From Zygnema cylindricum (Eukaryota; Streptophyta; Zygnematophyceae; Zygnematales; Zygnemataceae), in contig JBBHKE010002552.1 of NCBI GenBank assembly GCA_037447655.1, positions 94,501 to 158,500 on the forward strand: 64,000 nt of DNA. Direction: 5' to 3'. The notes beneath the pieces were generated by a model. That model was not told where the DNA came from. It saw only the letters and a list, made by a program, of their open reading frames with translations, and did no database searches. A program made the position numbers and the translations under genes. Shown piece after piece: positions 11,227 through 22,669 of this stretch (the first letter of the stretch is position 1; the number at the start of each line of letters is the position of its first letter).

Positions 11227-11490
11227 GAAGAGGGCCATGGCAGATTCTTGAGTGAGTGTAGATTTTAGAGGGGAGAGGAATAGGGCATCTCTCTGAGAGA
11301 GGGAGAGGGCGTTTTTTAGAGAGAAGGAGAGGAAAAGGTCATATTTTTGAGAGAGGTAAAGGATATGTTGAGAGAGCGAGAGAGTGGCGAATTTTTGAGA
11401 GAGACGGGATATTTTTGAGAGAGGTAGTTGGCATAATTATGAGAGAGAGAAAGGGAGAGGAAAAGGGAGAGGGCAAGAGAGGAAGGAGGG
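11227..11490. repeat. purine-rich array, right part
   Basis: The same GAGAGAGGGAGAGGG plus TTTTTGAGAG pattern as 4680-5239; the two halves were one array before copia-1 inserted. Confidence 0.82.
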
Positions 11491-13446
11491 AATGATTAAG
11501 CATGTCTTTTGTCACGTAGTTTTGTGTTTGTTGTTTTTGTATGTTGTGAGTAGTGGACAACAATTCGTATGGCAGTTATGCCTTGTAGAGATAAGTAGTG
11601 AGTAAGCATTGTGTCTAGGACAAAATGTCGTGAGAAGAATTATCAATAAGGAACTTTGCAAGTGCAACATTAAGAGAAAAAAACTTCAGTTAAAACATTG
11701 ATAATGCTTCACTCCTTGAATAACTTTATACAGAATTTTCATGTGGTGTTCGTTTAATTCCACTTGTGAGTTGCGACATTGTTGCGCACTTTGTAGTATT
11801 ATTTATTTGTTGTTTATTCTATTAGAATAGATTGGGAAGAAAAAAAATGGGCAATACATTATCTGCTTCTCCAACGCTGACTAGTATCTTCCACTAAAAA
11901 CTTTAACGAAAAATAGTGTTATTCATTTTTTGCTTAACAATGCCAACGAGTAAGGTAATTATTGTATTAACCACCTTGTGACATTTCTTTTTGGTTAAAA
12001 AAATGCAAATGATAATGTGTGGTACACTAAATAATTCATGACAATGAGTGAAATTTTTGTGATAATTGTGAAAATGCCTAAATGTGTAATAGTCAAATTT
12101 CGTATCTCACTAATGAGGACGAAACAATAATGTGCTTCGTGCTTAGCAAAATCATGAAAACTTGAGAGACCTTGCTTTCATGTGACAATGATGATTATAT
12201 TGCACCTTTATTCAATAAACAATAATGTGTGAAAACTTGCGCGTGACTTTGCTTTGCTTTACTGTAACCAATCGCATTGTTGCTTGCTGTATTGAAGGGG
12301 AAAATACCATGACACCCAGGTTTGAAGATTTCGGTTTTTATGGCCAAAATTTAGTGTGAATCCTTGATCTTGTGATTTGGGTTTTGGAGATATGATTGAT
12401 CCAAATATTTTGTGGGCACTTGATGTCACTGTGTACCATGTCCAAATCAACCGCGCACATTCCATGCCATAAACTTTAGTTTTGTTGTATATCTTATTAA
12501 GCATTTGCTTTCAACTTGTCCTCTAAGTTTTAATCTATACCTTTATTTGTTAACTATCATCGAATCTGTGATGTTTTGTTGGCTATTACAAATATTTGGT
12601 GGTCATAGGTTGAGAGTCTAATGAAAGAAAAATAAAGAGTTACAGAATCCATCAAAAGGTATTTAAAATAGACATTGGGCATTCATCAAGTGTCTCTAAA
12701 GGTATGTCATTTGGGGGATAAGTTGTATGCATCGAAATCAACAACTGAACCTCAAATAAAATTAAAAAAAGATAACTCAACTTAAACTTTTCCTCCGGAA
12801 TAGAAAGTCACAAGTTGCAACATCAAATCCTACTAGAACATATCCAATAAATTACACTAGAACATCTACAAAATTTGGAGAAACTTGCTACCTTCTTACG
12901 CAAGCGTATTTAATTACGCGAAAAGAAGTTTTATATCATTTCTTTCCAATGGACATGAATCCTTGATAATTGGTACCCACAAAATTGTAGCATCAAATGA
13001 ATGATGACATAAAATTCTTGAACGGATAGAAAACCTATTTCATTACATTTTTAGACTATTTTCACATGTTTCCAGGTCGATGATGCCGTTGATTCCATTG
13101 AAAATTGGACTTCACAAAACAGATTATAAGAATTTTAATTAACAACCTATTAAGGAAATGCGGACATGATCCAGCTTATCTTTGCAACATTTTGTAAACA
13201 CGTCATTGCAAATTAATCACAATCATCCAAAAATACCTTGTAAATTTCACATCCAATAAGATACGACAAGTGAGGAAAATACTTGAAGTAGTACCATGAC
13301 TGGCTAGTTCCGTCCAAACCATTGCAAGTGGCAATAATAATTTGGATGAACAATCAACAATTATTTCTGGATTGGAAATTTAGCAAGAATATAATAGAAG
13401 TGGTAAGGGTAATTTCACGTTGTGTTTTTCTCTCTTGAATAAGTAC
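11491..13446. other. no recognisable gene
   Basis: AT-rich sequence with only short open frames. No motif, RNA gene or clear repeat was found on either strand. Confidence 0.5.
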
Positions 13447-13635
13447 GTCCACTTTAGCATATTTTGTCCTAAGTGTACTCGACCGTATTCTACTTGTTAG
13501 TTCGTCGTCCACTTAGTCTCTTTTGTCCTAAGTCAACATGACCGTGCTCCACTTATTCAAGTGCGGTCTCGTCCACTTTAGTCTTTTTTTTCCTACGTGA
13601 ACATGACCATACTCCACTTATTCAAGTGCGATCTC
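13447..13635. repeat. three tandem units of about 60-64 bp
   Basis: Units start with GTCCACTT at 13447, 13507 and 13571. Each contains TTT(T/G)TCCTA and later TCCACTTATTCAAGTGCG-like bases. The last two are most alike. Confidence 0.75.
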
Positions 13636-14108
13636 GTAATTGTACGTTTGGTCTTATTCTTTCTTTTTCTTTTCGTTGGTCAACTTTTTGTAATAGATTT
13701 GGTCTGTGTAGCCGCCCAAATCTATTTGTGTGGCGTAGTACAGTACTATCCACAATAATTAGCATTTTGTCACTTTGTATAAAAGGATCTCGTTTCAAAA
13801 TGAAATTATCACTCGATCACACAATTCCTAAATGCTTTGACTCTTTTTGTCTTTTATTATGGCGTCCAATAATTATACTCCTATAAGAAGCATATAATTA
13901 GAAGTACTTACATATATGAAAATGAACAAAAGACGTTTTTATTAGGTGAGTATAAAAAGTTTTTTTACAAATAAGAAGAAAAGTAAAGAGAATGTATTCA
14001 TATAAGAATCCAAATATAAAGAATACACCCATTACGATATGAAAATAGATGATTAAAAAAATAATGCAAATATGTAAGGGTTATAACAAGATGAATATAA
14101 GAAGAACA
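13636..14108. other. no recognisable gene
   Basis: AT-rich flank of copia-2; no feature can be supported. Confidence 0.5.
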
Positions 14109-14921
14109 TGTTGGTTTTGGAAACCTTTAGTCCTCTCTATATCTCGTGTGTGAGAAAGAGAGTCTAGACATAGCCAGTTTTTGTGTATAGAATGAGTAGA
14201 CGTAGACAAATGTGGTGTGGTATGTAACTCCAAAGGGAGTTCACAGATTTGGTACTCTGTATGCACACGTGTCGGTCCGTGGGGAAGTCAAGCTTGGTTG
14301 AGTTGGTTGACAAAGTACATATTTACTTGAGGGACCAAATTTACACGTGGAGATTTATCTTCAGTGATGAATGAATACGCGGACGGTGGATGGAGTTCGC
14401 CGTCATTTTTGGAAGAGAAATATTTACACCGTCATTTCAGTGGACTAACTTTGACTGCGTATTTTAGCAGCGGCTAGGGTTAAGGATTGATGTAAATACT
14501 TGTACGGTAGATGGCGGGGTTTTGTTTGATTAACGTTTAGTGTACCGACACACCACGGTTAATGTGGTACGGTTTAGATCAGCTGTAGGTTCACTTTGTA
14601 TATGTAGGACTTAGAATATTTTGGAGTTAGGATTTCAGTGAATGGAAAACTGCGAAGCAGTTTTTGTGTCCTTTTGAATTGCAAGATCATTGTGATCTTT
14701 TGGCAGAACCCTGTGAAATTCTGCATGTGGTTTCTTTGTTATACTCTTTATACTGTGGCAAACTTGCAGACGTAGTGTGAATCTGGTTTGCTTGGGGCTT
14801 CATTGTGAAGTCGGTCTTTTTGTGGTTTCCGTGAGAGTTTCCTCTTTTGTAATCTGAATATTATGGCAACTGCTGGTGCTTCTTCTTCCTCCTCTGGGTC
14901 ACTGGTTTCCTCAAATCAGCA
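14109..14921 (+). repeat. copia-2 5' LTR
   Basis: 813 bp from TGTTGG to CAGCA. The right limit is inferred from the primer site that follows and from the CCAACA end of the other LTR. The gag ATG (14863) lies inside the LTR. G-box CACGTG at 14266-14271 and 14344-14349. Confidence 0.75.
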
Positions 14922-15342
14922 GGTCACGGGCCCACCCTCACGGATCCAGGTGTTTAATGGCCAAAAATATTTATTTTGGGCGGATTTGACTAAGTCTTAC
15001 CTTAAGCAAGTTAGATTGTATGATGTGATTTCCGTTGTTCTTCCTGATACGGATTTTGATTTTGAAATTAAAAATGTGGATGCATTGCATGTTCTCAAAC
15101 TACTCTTGTCCGAAGATCTGAACATGACATATATCAATATCTCTAAAGCATCTGATATATGGAAGGCTTTGCAGGAGTCATATGTCTTAGCTAGTGAGCA
15201 GAATGAGGTTATAACTGCTGGGAAAATTTGGGATTATAAGTATATCGGGGGTGATATGAACTCTTATTGTAATGGCTTGAAGCTTTTGTTGTTGGAAAAT
15301 GCATGTCCGGGGGGGATTTTCCTCCCTATCATCAAGCTTTGA
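14863..15342 (+). pseudogene. gag: copia-2 gag, N-terminal part
   Basis: Starts at ATG 14863 inside the LTR with MATAGASSSSSG, then VTGPPSRIQVFNGQKYLFWA, the copia Gag N-terminal pattern, and continues through LKLLLSEDLNMTYINISKAS and an IWKALQESYVLASEQ region. The frame is lost at a G run near 15308 (one base differs from the copy at 20320), after which the sequence continues in the frame open from 15303. Codons 20-26 are encoded by the primer binding site and its flank. Confidence 0.85.
14922..14936 (+). promoter_or_regulatory. copia-2 primer site (half-tRNA iMet, decayed)
   Basis: GGTCACGGGCCCACC matches 13 of 15 bases of GGTTATGGGCCCACC, the complement of the initiator tRNA(Met) anticodon arm as I recall it for plants. 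It lies directly after the inferred LTR end. Confidence 0.7.
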
Positions 15343-15689
15343 TTTTAATGAGAGGGCTTCCAGCTGAATATAAAGGAGACGCGGAACAATTGAAAAGGTT
15401 TGAGAAGGTTGGATGGAATATAACTGTAGCTGAAGCTTACATTCTAGAGGAAGAGGCAACTCAAATATCATTGAATGGTGGAAAATCAGCGGTAGCGTAC
15501 AATACTCAGACATATAGGCCGGCTGGATTTTCCGGAAATAGGAACTTCACCCCTAATCCTAATTATATGGATTTTCCGGAAATAGGAACTTCACCCCTAA
15601 TCCTAATTATAAGCAGTATGATAGGTGTGTCTATTGCTTCGGTCAAGTCATGTTTTTCGGCTGTGCCCAACATTTATAAAAGCGTGTGA
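15303..15689 (+). pseudogene. gag: copia-2 gag, C-terminal part
   Basis: Continues gag in a new frame: FPPYHQALILMRGLPAEYKG, WNITVAEAYILEEE, AYNTQTYRPAGF. A 44-bp tandem duplication (15524-15567 and 15568-15611) breaks the frame before the zinc knuckle, whose remnant (CVYCFGQ in the partner copy) is out of frame here. Confidence 0.8.
15524..15611 (+). repeat. 44-bp tandem duplication in gag
   Basis: Two adjacent identical 44-bp units, each containing GATTTTCCGGAAATAGGAAC. The partner copy at about 20535-20580 has only one unit. 44 is not a multiple of three. Confidence 0.9.
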
Positions 15690-16158
15690 AATAGGAATTT
15701 ACCGTGCGGGATGGAAGGTGCGATCGGAGGAACTACCTTCAAATGGGTCAGCACCAAAACTGCCGGTGAAAAATGCGGCGTACCTTGCATTTGATGAGAC
15801 GCCACAAGACGAATCGTTGGGGGAAAAAGATGATGTGGTCAGATTTCCACAATCGGAAGATGATGAGTTCTCTGCCCTTGCAAAAGATCTCATGGAGGGG
15901 CCTCAAGAGAATGGATGGATTATGGACTCCGGGTGCTCTTCCCACATGTGCAGAAACTGGGCTTACTTCAAAACCCTTACTCTGATTCCGACTCGTCGAA
16001 TCTACTACGGGGATGATAGCGGTGTGGAGGCTATGGCAAAGGGAAGTGTGGAGTTAGCATGTGACATCAATGGTCAGATTGTAAAAAGAACCTTACATGA
16101 TGTTTTTTATATTCCAAAGTTTAAGAAAATTTGTTTTCCACTTCTGTGGCTGAAATGA
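15625..16158 (+). pseudogene. pol: copia-2 protease
   Basis: Contains NGWIMDSGCSSHMCRNW, the copia aspartic protease active site (DSG), followed by the conserved YYGDDSG and a DVFYIPKF stretch. It ends at a stop before the integrase zinc region, so another frame change is needed to continue. Confidence 0.85.
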
Positions 16159-16220
16159 AAGGATTTGAAATTTTGTAAAAGAATGGGAAGAAGTTAGTAA
16201 GCTAAGATGGGAGAGTAGCC

Positions 16221-16940
16221 TTGGTAGGAACTAGAGGCCCAAACTTGTTGTACCGGATGGACTTGGCTAATGAAATTGACTTTGGATACTCAAGTGTCCT
16301 TCCGGAAAATGTTTTGTGGCATAAGAGGCTCGGTCATGTTCATCACGAAAAACTTGAAAAAATGGTGAAACACAAAATGATAGATGGGGTCATATTAGGA
16401 CAAAAAGATTCTCATGTATGTGATGGTTGTGCTTTAGGGAAGCTTCACAAGCTGCCCCTACCTCAAACCGCGCATAACCAGGCTACAGATTTGCTGCAAA
16501 TTATTCATTCGGACGGTTGGGGACCGTCTAAAGTCCCTTCCCTTAGTGGCAGCCGGTTTCTAGTTACATTTACGGATGACTTCTCGCGGTACAGCCAATT
16601 TTACTTCATGAAGGAAAAGAGTGAAGTGTTCACTCACTTCAAGCATTTTCGGACGTGGGCGGAAAAGCTTCACGGGAAGCCGATTCTCTCTCTTCGGTCC
16701 GACAACGGGGGAGAATGTATTTCGAATGTATTCTCGGATTATTTAAGGGAACACGACATATCTCGTCAGTTTACAGTTCCCTATATTCTGGAGCAAAACG
16801 AAGTGTCCGAAAGACTTAACCGGACTTTAACGGAGAGTGCAAAATCTATGATGCTGGATAAAGGGATAGATTTCAAGTTTTGGGGTGAGGCTTTCTCTTA
16901 TGTGTCTTATATTAGGAATAGAATAGAAACAAGGCGGTAA
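16221..16940 (+). pseudogene. pol: copia-2 integrase
   Basis: HHCC zinc region (WHKRLGHVHHEKLEKM ... CDGCALGKLHKLPLP), then the core with HSDGWGP, FTDDFSRYSQF, RSDNGGECIS and SERLNRTL supplying the D, D and E catalytic residues. The frame ends at a stop near 16940; the downstream match continues out of frame to about 17110 (FMGYDDESVGYRVYN-like). Confidence 0.88.
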
Positions 16941-17144
16941 AAGGGAAGACACCTTTTGAAATGTGGACCGAAAAGAAACCCAATGTAAGTCATTTCTAGG
17001 TTTTTGGTAGAAAATGTTTTATTTTGGATAATCTTCCTATTTCTAAGCTTCATCCAAAATCTGTCCCGGGAATTTTTATGGGTTATGATGATGAGTCAGT
17101 AGGCTATAGAGTTTACAACCCAGACAAGAAAACTCTTCAGGTTT

Positions 17145-17242
17145 CTCGTAATATTCAGGTTAAGGAAGAAAGTCAATCGGTCGATGTTTTTGGCTCGTAA
17201 TATTCAGGTTAAGGAAGAAAGTCAATCGGTCGATGATTTTGG
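17145..17242 (+). repeat. 49-bp tandem duplication in pol
   Basis: CTCGTAATATTCAGG starts at 17145 and again at 17194. The two units are almost identical up to GATG(T/A)TTTTGGC. The 49-bp period shifts the frame. Confidence 0.88.
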
Positions 17243-17253
17243 CATGACAGGTT

Positions 17254-17598
17254 TTGAGAAAAAATGCCAAAAATCAAAAATATGTAATTTTTGAAAATGT
17301 TCCTCTTTCCTCTTTCACAATTTCTTCCTCTATTCCTACACCGGTCATTTCGGTAGTTCAACCTGTACTGCAAGCTCCTCCTCCTCCTCCTCCTCCTCGG
17401 CGGCAGCTTAGCGATCCAACAGTTCCAGCCTCAAATTTTCCGGGGGAAGAAGGCAAAGCAGCAGGCTACAAGGTGAACCGGCGGAACATGCCCTATTTTC
17501 TGCAACCACAATTGAGCCTGTCACAATACAGCAAGCCTTTTCAGCCCCGAAAAATGATCAATGGATTTCCGCGGCAAATGATGAAATGCGATCGATAA
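17254..17598 (+). pseudogene. copia-2 linker between integrase and RT
   Basis: Low-complexity linker with a Pro run (QAPPPPPPPRRQ), at the normal place of the variable copia IN-RT linker. No enzyme motif. Confidence 0.55.
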
Positions 17599-18128
17599 AG
17601 GAGGCTCAAACTTGGGAGCTTGTGGAGCTTCAGCCGAATCGAAACGCCATCAATTGTAAGTGGGTTTTTAAAGTTAAGCTAAATCCAGATAATTCTATTG
17701 AAAGATATAAGACTAGGCTTGTTGCAAAGGGGTATAGTCAGAAGGACGGAATTGACTATGAGGAGACTTTCTCTCCGGTTGTCCGATTTCCAACTGTTAG
17801 AATTCTTTTGTCTTTAGTAGCCATTAAGGATATGGAACTCCATCAAATGGATATTAAGACAGCTTTCTTGCATGGGGATTTAAAGGAAGTGATTTATATG
17901 AGGCAGCCTGAAATGTATGCAGAGACCGGAAAAGAAAATCTGGTCTGTAAACTATTGAAATCTTTCTACGATCTGAAGCAAGCTTCACGTCAGTGGAATC
18001 TGAAACTAGATGAGTTTCTAACTGGTCTCGGTTTTATGAGGCTTAGTTCAGATCACTCAGTCTATGTTATGGAAGAAGAAGATGGGATTATTTACATTGT
18101 TGTGTATATAGATGATTCACTGCTATAG
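17586..18128 (+). pseudogene. pol: copia-2 reverse transcriptase
   Basis: CKWVFKVKLNPDNSIERYKT, EETFSPVVRFPTVRILLSL, LHQMDIKTAFLHGDL and the catalytic box as YIDD (usually YVDD). The frame ends at TAG 18126-18128, just after the catalytic box. Confidence 0.9.
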
Positions 18129-18166
18129 AGAAAGCCATTAAATGAGATAAGAAAATAAAGGCAGCA

Positions 18167-18817
18167 TTGAATTCGAGATTTGAGATGAAAGATGTAGAAG
18201 AGGCAAAGTATATTCTTGTGATTCACGTAGAAAGGGATAGAGATAGGAGAATAACCTATCTAACACAACGGGAAGCAATTGGGAATACGCTTGAGAAGTT
18301 TGGCATGGCAGATGCAAAGGGAAGTGCCACTCCCATAGAATTCAAGCAAAAGGTGGAAGGCATGGAGACTGAGAGAGGAGTCATTTTTGATAACACCTTG
18401 GAATCAGGGGAGGCAAATTCTATGGCTGCCATTCCATATCGTCAGATTGTTGGCAGTCTAATCTACTTCATAAACTGCACACATTTGGACATCGCGGCTG
18501 CAGTTGGTGCTCTAAGCCGGCGTTTACAAAATCCAAGGAGATCGGATTGGGAAGCAGCAAAGAGGGTCTTTCGGTATCTTGCGGGGACACGGAATCTACG
18601 ACTCGCTCTCGGTGGAGAAGAGGTGAAGATTCAGACTTGGAGCAATGCGATCTACAGGGACATGCCAAGCCGGCGCTCCACCATGGGATTCATTCTAAAG
18701 ATCGGAAGTGGAACATGTTGCTGGAGCAACAAGCTTCAAAAAGTCACAGCTCAGTCTACAATGGAGGCTGAAAATACATGGCAGCCAGCTCAGCTGTCAA
18801 GGAGTTACTTTGGGTAA
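18167..18817 (+). pseudogene. pol: copia-2 RT thumb and RNase H
   Basis: SRFEMKDVEEAKYIL, VGSLIYFINCTHLDIAAAVG and the RNase H start (WSNAIYRDMPSRRSTMGF). The frame breaks near 18800, after TAQSTMEAENT. The remaining RNase H sequence is recognisable out of frame to about 19070. Confidence 0.87.
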
Positions 18818-19100
18818 AGTCTCTCCTTCCAGAACTTCACTTTATGCAATCTGGACCTCAAATACTGTGGTGAAACAACTAGGCTGCTGTAGCGATTGCA
18901 TCTAACCAAAGTCATCACTTCAAAAGCAAACACATTGATATAAAGTTCCATTTTGTAAGAGAGAACGTGGTGAAAAAAACTTTAAAACTCAGTTATTTGC
19001 CAGATGAGATGATGGTAGCAAATAGATGACTAAGCCTTAACCTACACCTAAGTTGAAGTTTTGTAGAGAGGCATGTGGACTTAGTGGCTAAGAGAGTCTA

Positions 19101-19114
19101 AAGGTTTAGGGGAG
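19101..19114 (+). promoter_or_regulatory. copia-2 polypurine tract
   Basis: AAGGTTTAGGGGAG directly before the second LTR. A matching tract, ending AAGGGGAG, precedes the copia-3 3' LTR. Confidence 0.75.
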
Positions 19115-19931
19115 TGTTGGTTTTGGAAACCTTTAGTCCTCTCTATATCTCGTGTGTGAGAAAGAGAGTTTAAACTTAGCCAGTTTTTTGTGTATAGACT
19201 GAGTTGACGTAGAAAAGATATGGTGAGGTATGTAACTCAATAGGGAGTTCACAGATTTGGTACACTCTATATACACGTGTCGGTCCGTGGGGAAGTCAAG
19301 CTTGGTTGAGTTGGTTGACAAAGTACATATTTACTTGAGGGACCAGATTTACACGTGGAGGTTCATCTTCGGTGATGAATGAATACGCGGACGGCGGACG
19401 GAGGTCGCTGTTATTTTGGAAGAGAAATATTGACCAAACCGTCATTTCATTGGACTAACTTTGACTGCGTACTTTAGCAGTGGCTAGGGTTAAGGATTGA
19501 TGTAAATACTTGTAGGGAAGATGGCGCGGTTTAGTTTGATTAATGTTTAGTGTACCGGCATACCACGGTAGTTGTGGTACGCTGTAGATCAGCTGTTGGT
19601 TCACTTTGTATGTGTAGGACTTAGATTATTTTGGAGTTAGGAATTCAGTGAATGGAAAACTGCGAAACAACTTTTTTTTTCTTTTTGAATTGCAAGATCA
19701 TAGTGATTTTTGGCAAAACCTTGTGAAATTCTGCATATGGTTTCTTTGTTATATTCTTTATATTGTGGCAAGTTTTCAGACTTAGTTTGTGTCTGGTTTC
19801 CTTGGGGCCTCATTGTGAAGCCGGTCTTTTTGTGGTTTTCGTGAGAATTTCCTCTTTTATAATCTAAATATAATGGCAACTGCTAGTGCTTCTTCTTCTT
19901 TCTCTGGGTCATCCGTTGCCTCAAACCAACA
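19115..19931 (+). repeat. copia-2 shared middle LTR
   Basis: 817 bp, TGTTGG...CCAACA, aligned with 14109-14921 over its length with scattered substitutions. It is the 3' LTR of copia-2 and also the 5' LTR of the truncated copy that follows. Confidence 0.8.
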
Positions 19932-20652
19932 GGTCACGGGCCCATCCTCACGGATCTCGGTGTTTAATTGCCAAAAATATTTATATTGGGCAGATTTGAC
20001 TAAGTCTTACCTTAAGCAAGTGAGATTGTATGATGTGATTTCCGGTGTCCTTAGGGATACAGATCCGGATTATGAATCGAAAAATGAGGATGCATTGCAT
20101 GTTCTCAAATTACTCTTGTCCGAAGATTGGAACATGAAATATATCAATATCTCTAAAGCATCTGAAATATGGAAGGTTTGGCGGGAGTCATATGTCCTAG
20201 CTAGTGAGCAGAATGAGGTTATAACTGCTGGGAAAATTTGGGATTATAAGTATACCGAGGGTGATATGAACTCTTATTGTAATGGCTTGAAGCTTTTGTT
20301 GTCGGAAAATGCATGTTCCGGGGGGAATTTTCCTCCCTATCATCAAGCTATGATTTTAATGAGAGGGCTTCCGCCTCAATATAGAGGAGCCGCGGAACAA
20401 TTGAAAAGGTTAGAGATGGCTAGATAGAATATAGTTGTAGCTGAAGCTTACATTCTAGAGGAAGAGGTAACTCAGATAGCATTGAATGGTGGAAAATCAG
20501 CGGTAGCGTACAATGCTCAGAGATATAGGCCGCCTGGATTTTTCGGAAATAGGAACTTCACCCCTAATCCTAATTATAGGCAATATGATAGGTGTGTCTA
20601 TTGCTTTGGTCAAGGTCATGTTTTCCGGCTGTACCCCAGCTTATTTCTGTGA
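19873..20652 (+). pseudogene. gag: truncated second copia-2 gag
   Basis: ATG at 19873 inside the LTR, MATASASSSFSGSS, then the same Gag path as 14863-15660. A TAG (20425-20427) replaces the Trp codon present in copy 1. Beyond it the zinc knuckle is readable (CVYCFGQGHVFRLY) with the last Cys changed to Tyr. Similarity to copia-2 stops at about 20650, so protease onward is missing. Decayed primer site at 19932-19946. Confidence 0.87.
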
Positions 20653-22669
20653 CTTCTAGGTAGGATTCCGTTTTCATTTCATTTATCTTTTCACAAAACC
20701 TTAAAATCAGTTACTATTGTTTTCTTTTGTAACACGAGAAGAACTTGCAAGGTTTCTACGGGATTGCAGAATATTATAACGCTTCTTCTTTTTTTCCTGA
20801 TTCTAGCTTGAGTCAATGAATATTATGACATTTAAAAGTCTCTATTCTTATAATTTTATATTTTTTTTGCAATGTGTGAAACAGTTCTGATTCTAAAACT
20901 GGTGGTGATGCCATCTAGATATAAAGACTTGTTTGAATAAGCTTATGCTCTAAAAATGGTGCCCTGTTAAACTGCCACAATTGTTTACACAGAGAGTTTA
21001 AAAAGAGTCTATAGTGATCTATTCCGACATGTAATAGAGTATTATTCAAATTTTCTGCTCAAAGCTATTTAAAATTTTCCAGCTTTCTGTAAACACTGTA
21101 AGCTTTCTCAGGCGAAAGGATTTGAAAGCAAGTCAAGAATTTTTCAGCTCTTTAGTTATTGGCTTAGCTTTATGTTCTCCCTTTTATGTACATGATATTG
21201 TGTGGACCATCCAATTTTTCCATTCACTTTTCGCTATTATTAATTTGCCCACTATGTTAAACTTTATCGACTTCTACTAGTCTTTAGCTGATTTTTTTTC
21301 ATCTTGGCATTAATCAATGTGGCCAATAGTAGTTTCCACCCAATTTGTGAGGATTCGTATGCCTATTTATATTAGTTTGACTGCATTAATTTTCAGTTAC
21401 CATTTGTTGAAAGCGTACATATTTGAATGATGATTGTAATAATGCTTGGAAAGAAAATGTATGGACTACAGGTGTTCAGATTTATACCACATTGTCTAGT
21501 TAGGGCAAATACTAACATTTTACCATACTACCTTTTTGTCTAGAATAATTTTCGATCAATCGTATGATTTCCTTCTCGAGTTATTGTTTCCAAATTTGTC
21601 GTGTTGTTGTACTGTTTGTTGAATCATAATTTATTGCGCACCACGTTACTGTTCCTCTATACAAATATATTCGAAATTTTAGTTTTTTAACATGTATTAT
21701 TGTGGTCACACTCATACAAATTTCTCACATTTTGACACATTTTCATTAAATTGTCAGTGAGATTTTTCAAGCTTCTCGGGCTTTTCGACTTTATTTATGC
21801 ATTGATGTTTTTATCACACAAGTTGAAAGACAAAGTTGTATGCAAATTTAATGTCTAATTGCACAACACACAGTGTGGTCTATGGCCTACGTATGTCACC
21901 TACCTGCTTGTCATGTAGCTCACAGTGAACCACACTTATGGACGATTCGGGGACCTAATATAGCGTGGTTAACAGAGGTTTCACATGAATTAGTCTTTAC
22001 CAAAAATAATGTAGATAGATATTGAGGTGCAGTACATGTATTATGCGAGCGTGATAACTTTTCTGATGCTTATTTATTTAAAAAAATGTGGGTAAAATCT
22101 GAGGCTGGTGATTGGCATTATTGTCAAATCACAACCATTTTGGAATCAACATTATTAAAGGCTCAGTTTCTGCCTGTAATATTTGGCGTGGCTCAAATTA
22201 TTATTGTTTCTGTTACGTTTGTTGTATTGAATACAAGCGCTTCACTTTAATTATAGATTAATGTGGACCAATCTATTCACGTTATTAAAAGTAGTGTGAC
22301 TTGATGCAAACTCTGTCATTGTTTTTGCAATCGAGGAGTAATAAACTGTTGATGCATGTACACATAAATTCTGTTTGGACAACAAAGTATGTTATGCCAT
22401 GGCCAAAGAAGTGCCATATACATTTTTTTACTGCCGCACCAAATTATATGTTTTGTATTTCAGTTGATTAGGAAAAGAGTTCAATGTTTTGGTTCACAAT
22501 ATCTCACATCGATCGTGTATGTCCTGTCTGATTATGTCAGTTTTGGTTTTCCGCAAAATAAAATAAAAAATCCACTATAGTAGCGATGACAAAAATAATG
22601 ATTTTGTTCAAAATTATTTTTTAAATTCGTTATTCGATGGTGAAATATGTTATCAAATGTTTTTTACAG
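20653..22669. other. no recognisable gene; may hold the 5' end of the next gene
   Basis: AT-rich, no motif-bearing open frame. The sequence AAATGTTTTTTACAG ending at 22669 looks like a 3' splice site, so part of this stretch may be a 5' intron of the monooxygenase gene. Confidence 0.45.

Larger units (their letters stand above)
14109..19931 (+). mobile_element. copia-2, decayed Ty1/copia retrotransposon
   Basis: LTR (14109-14921), internal region with gag, protease, integrase, RT and RNase H on the plus strand, LTR (19115-19931). The LTR start TGTTGG is mirrored by CCAACA at 19926-19931, fixing the second LTR end. The coding region is split by at least five frame changes, two of them at short tandem duplications. 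Same lineage as copia-3 (similar RT core and gag start), different from copia-1. The second LTR is followed by another copy of the 5' internal region, so the structure is LTR-internal-LTR-internal(truncated). Confidence 0.9.
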
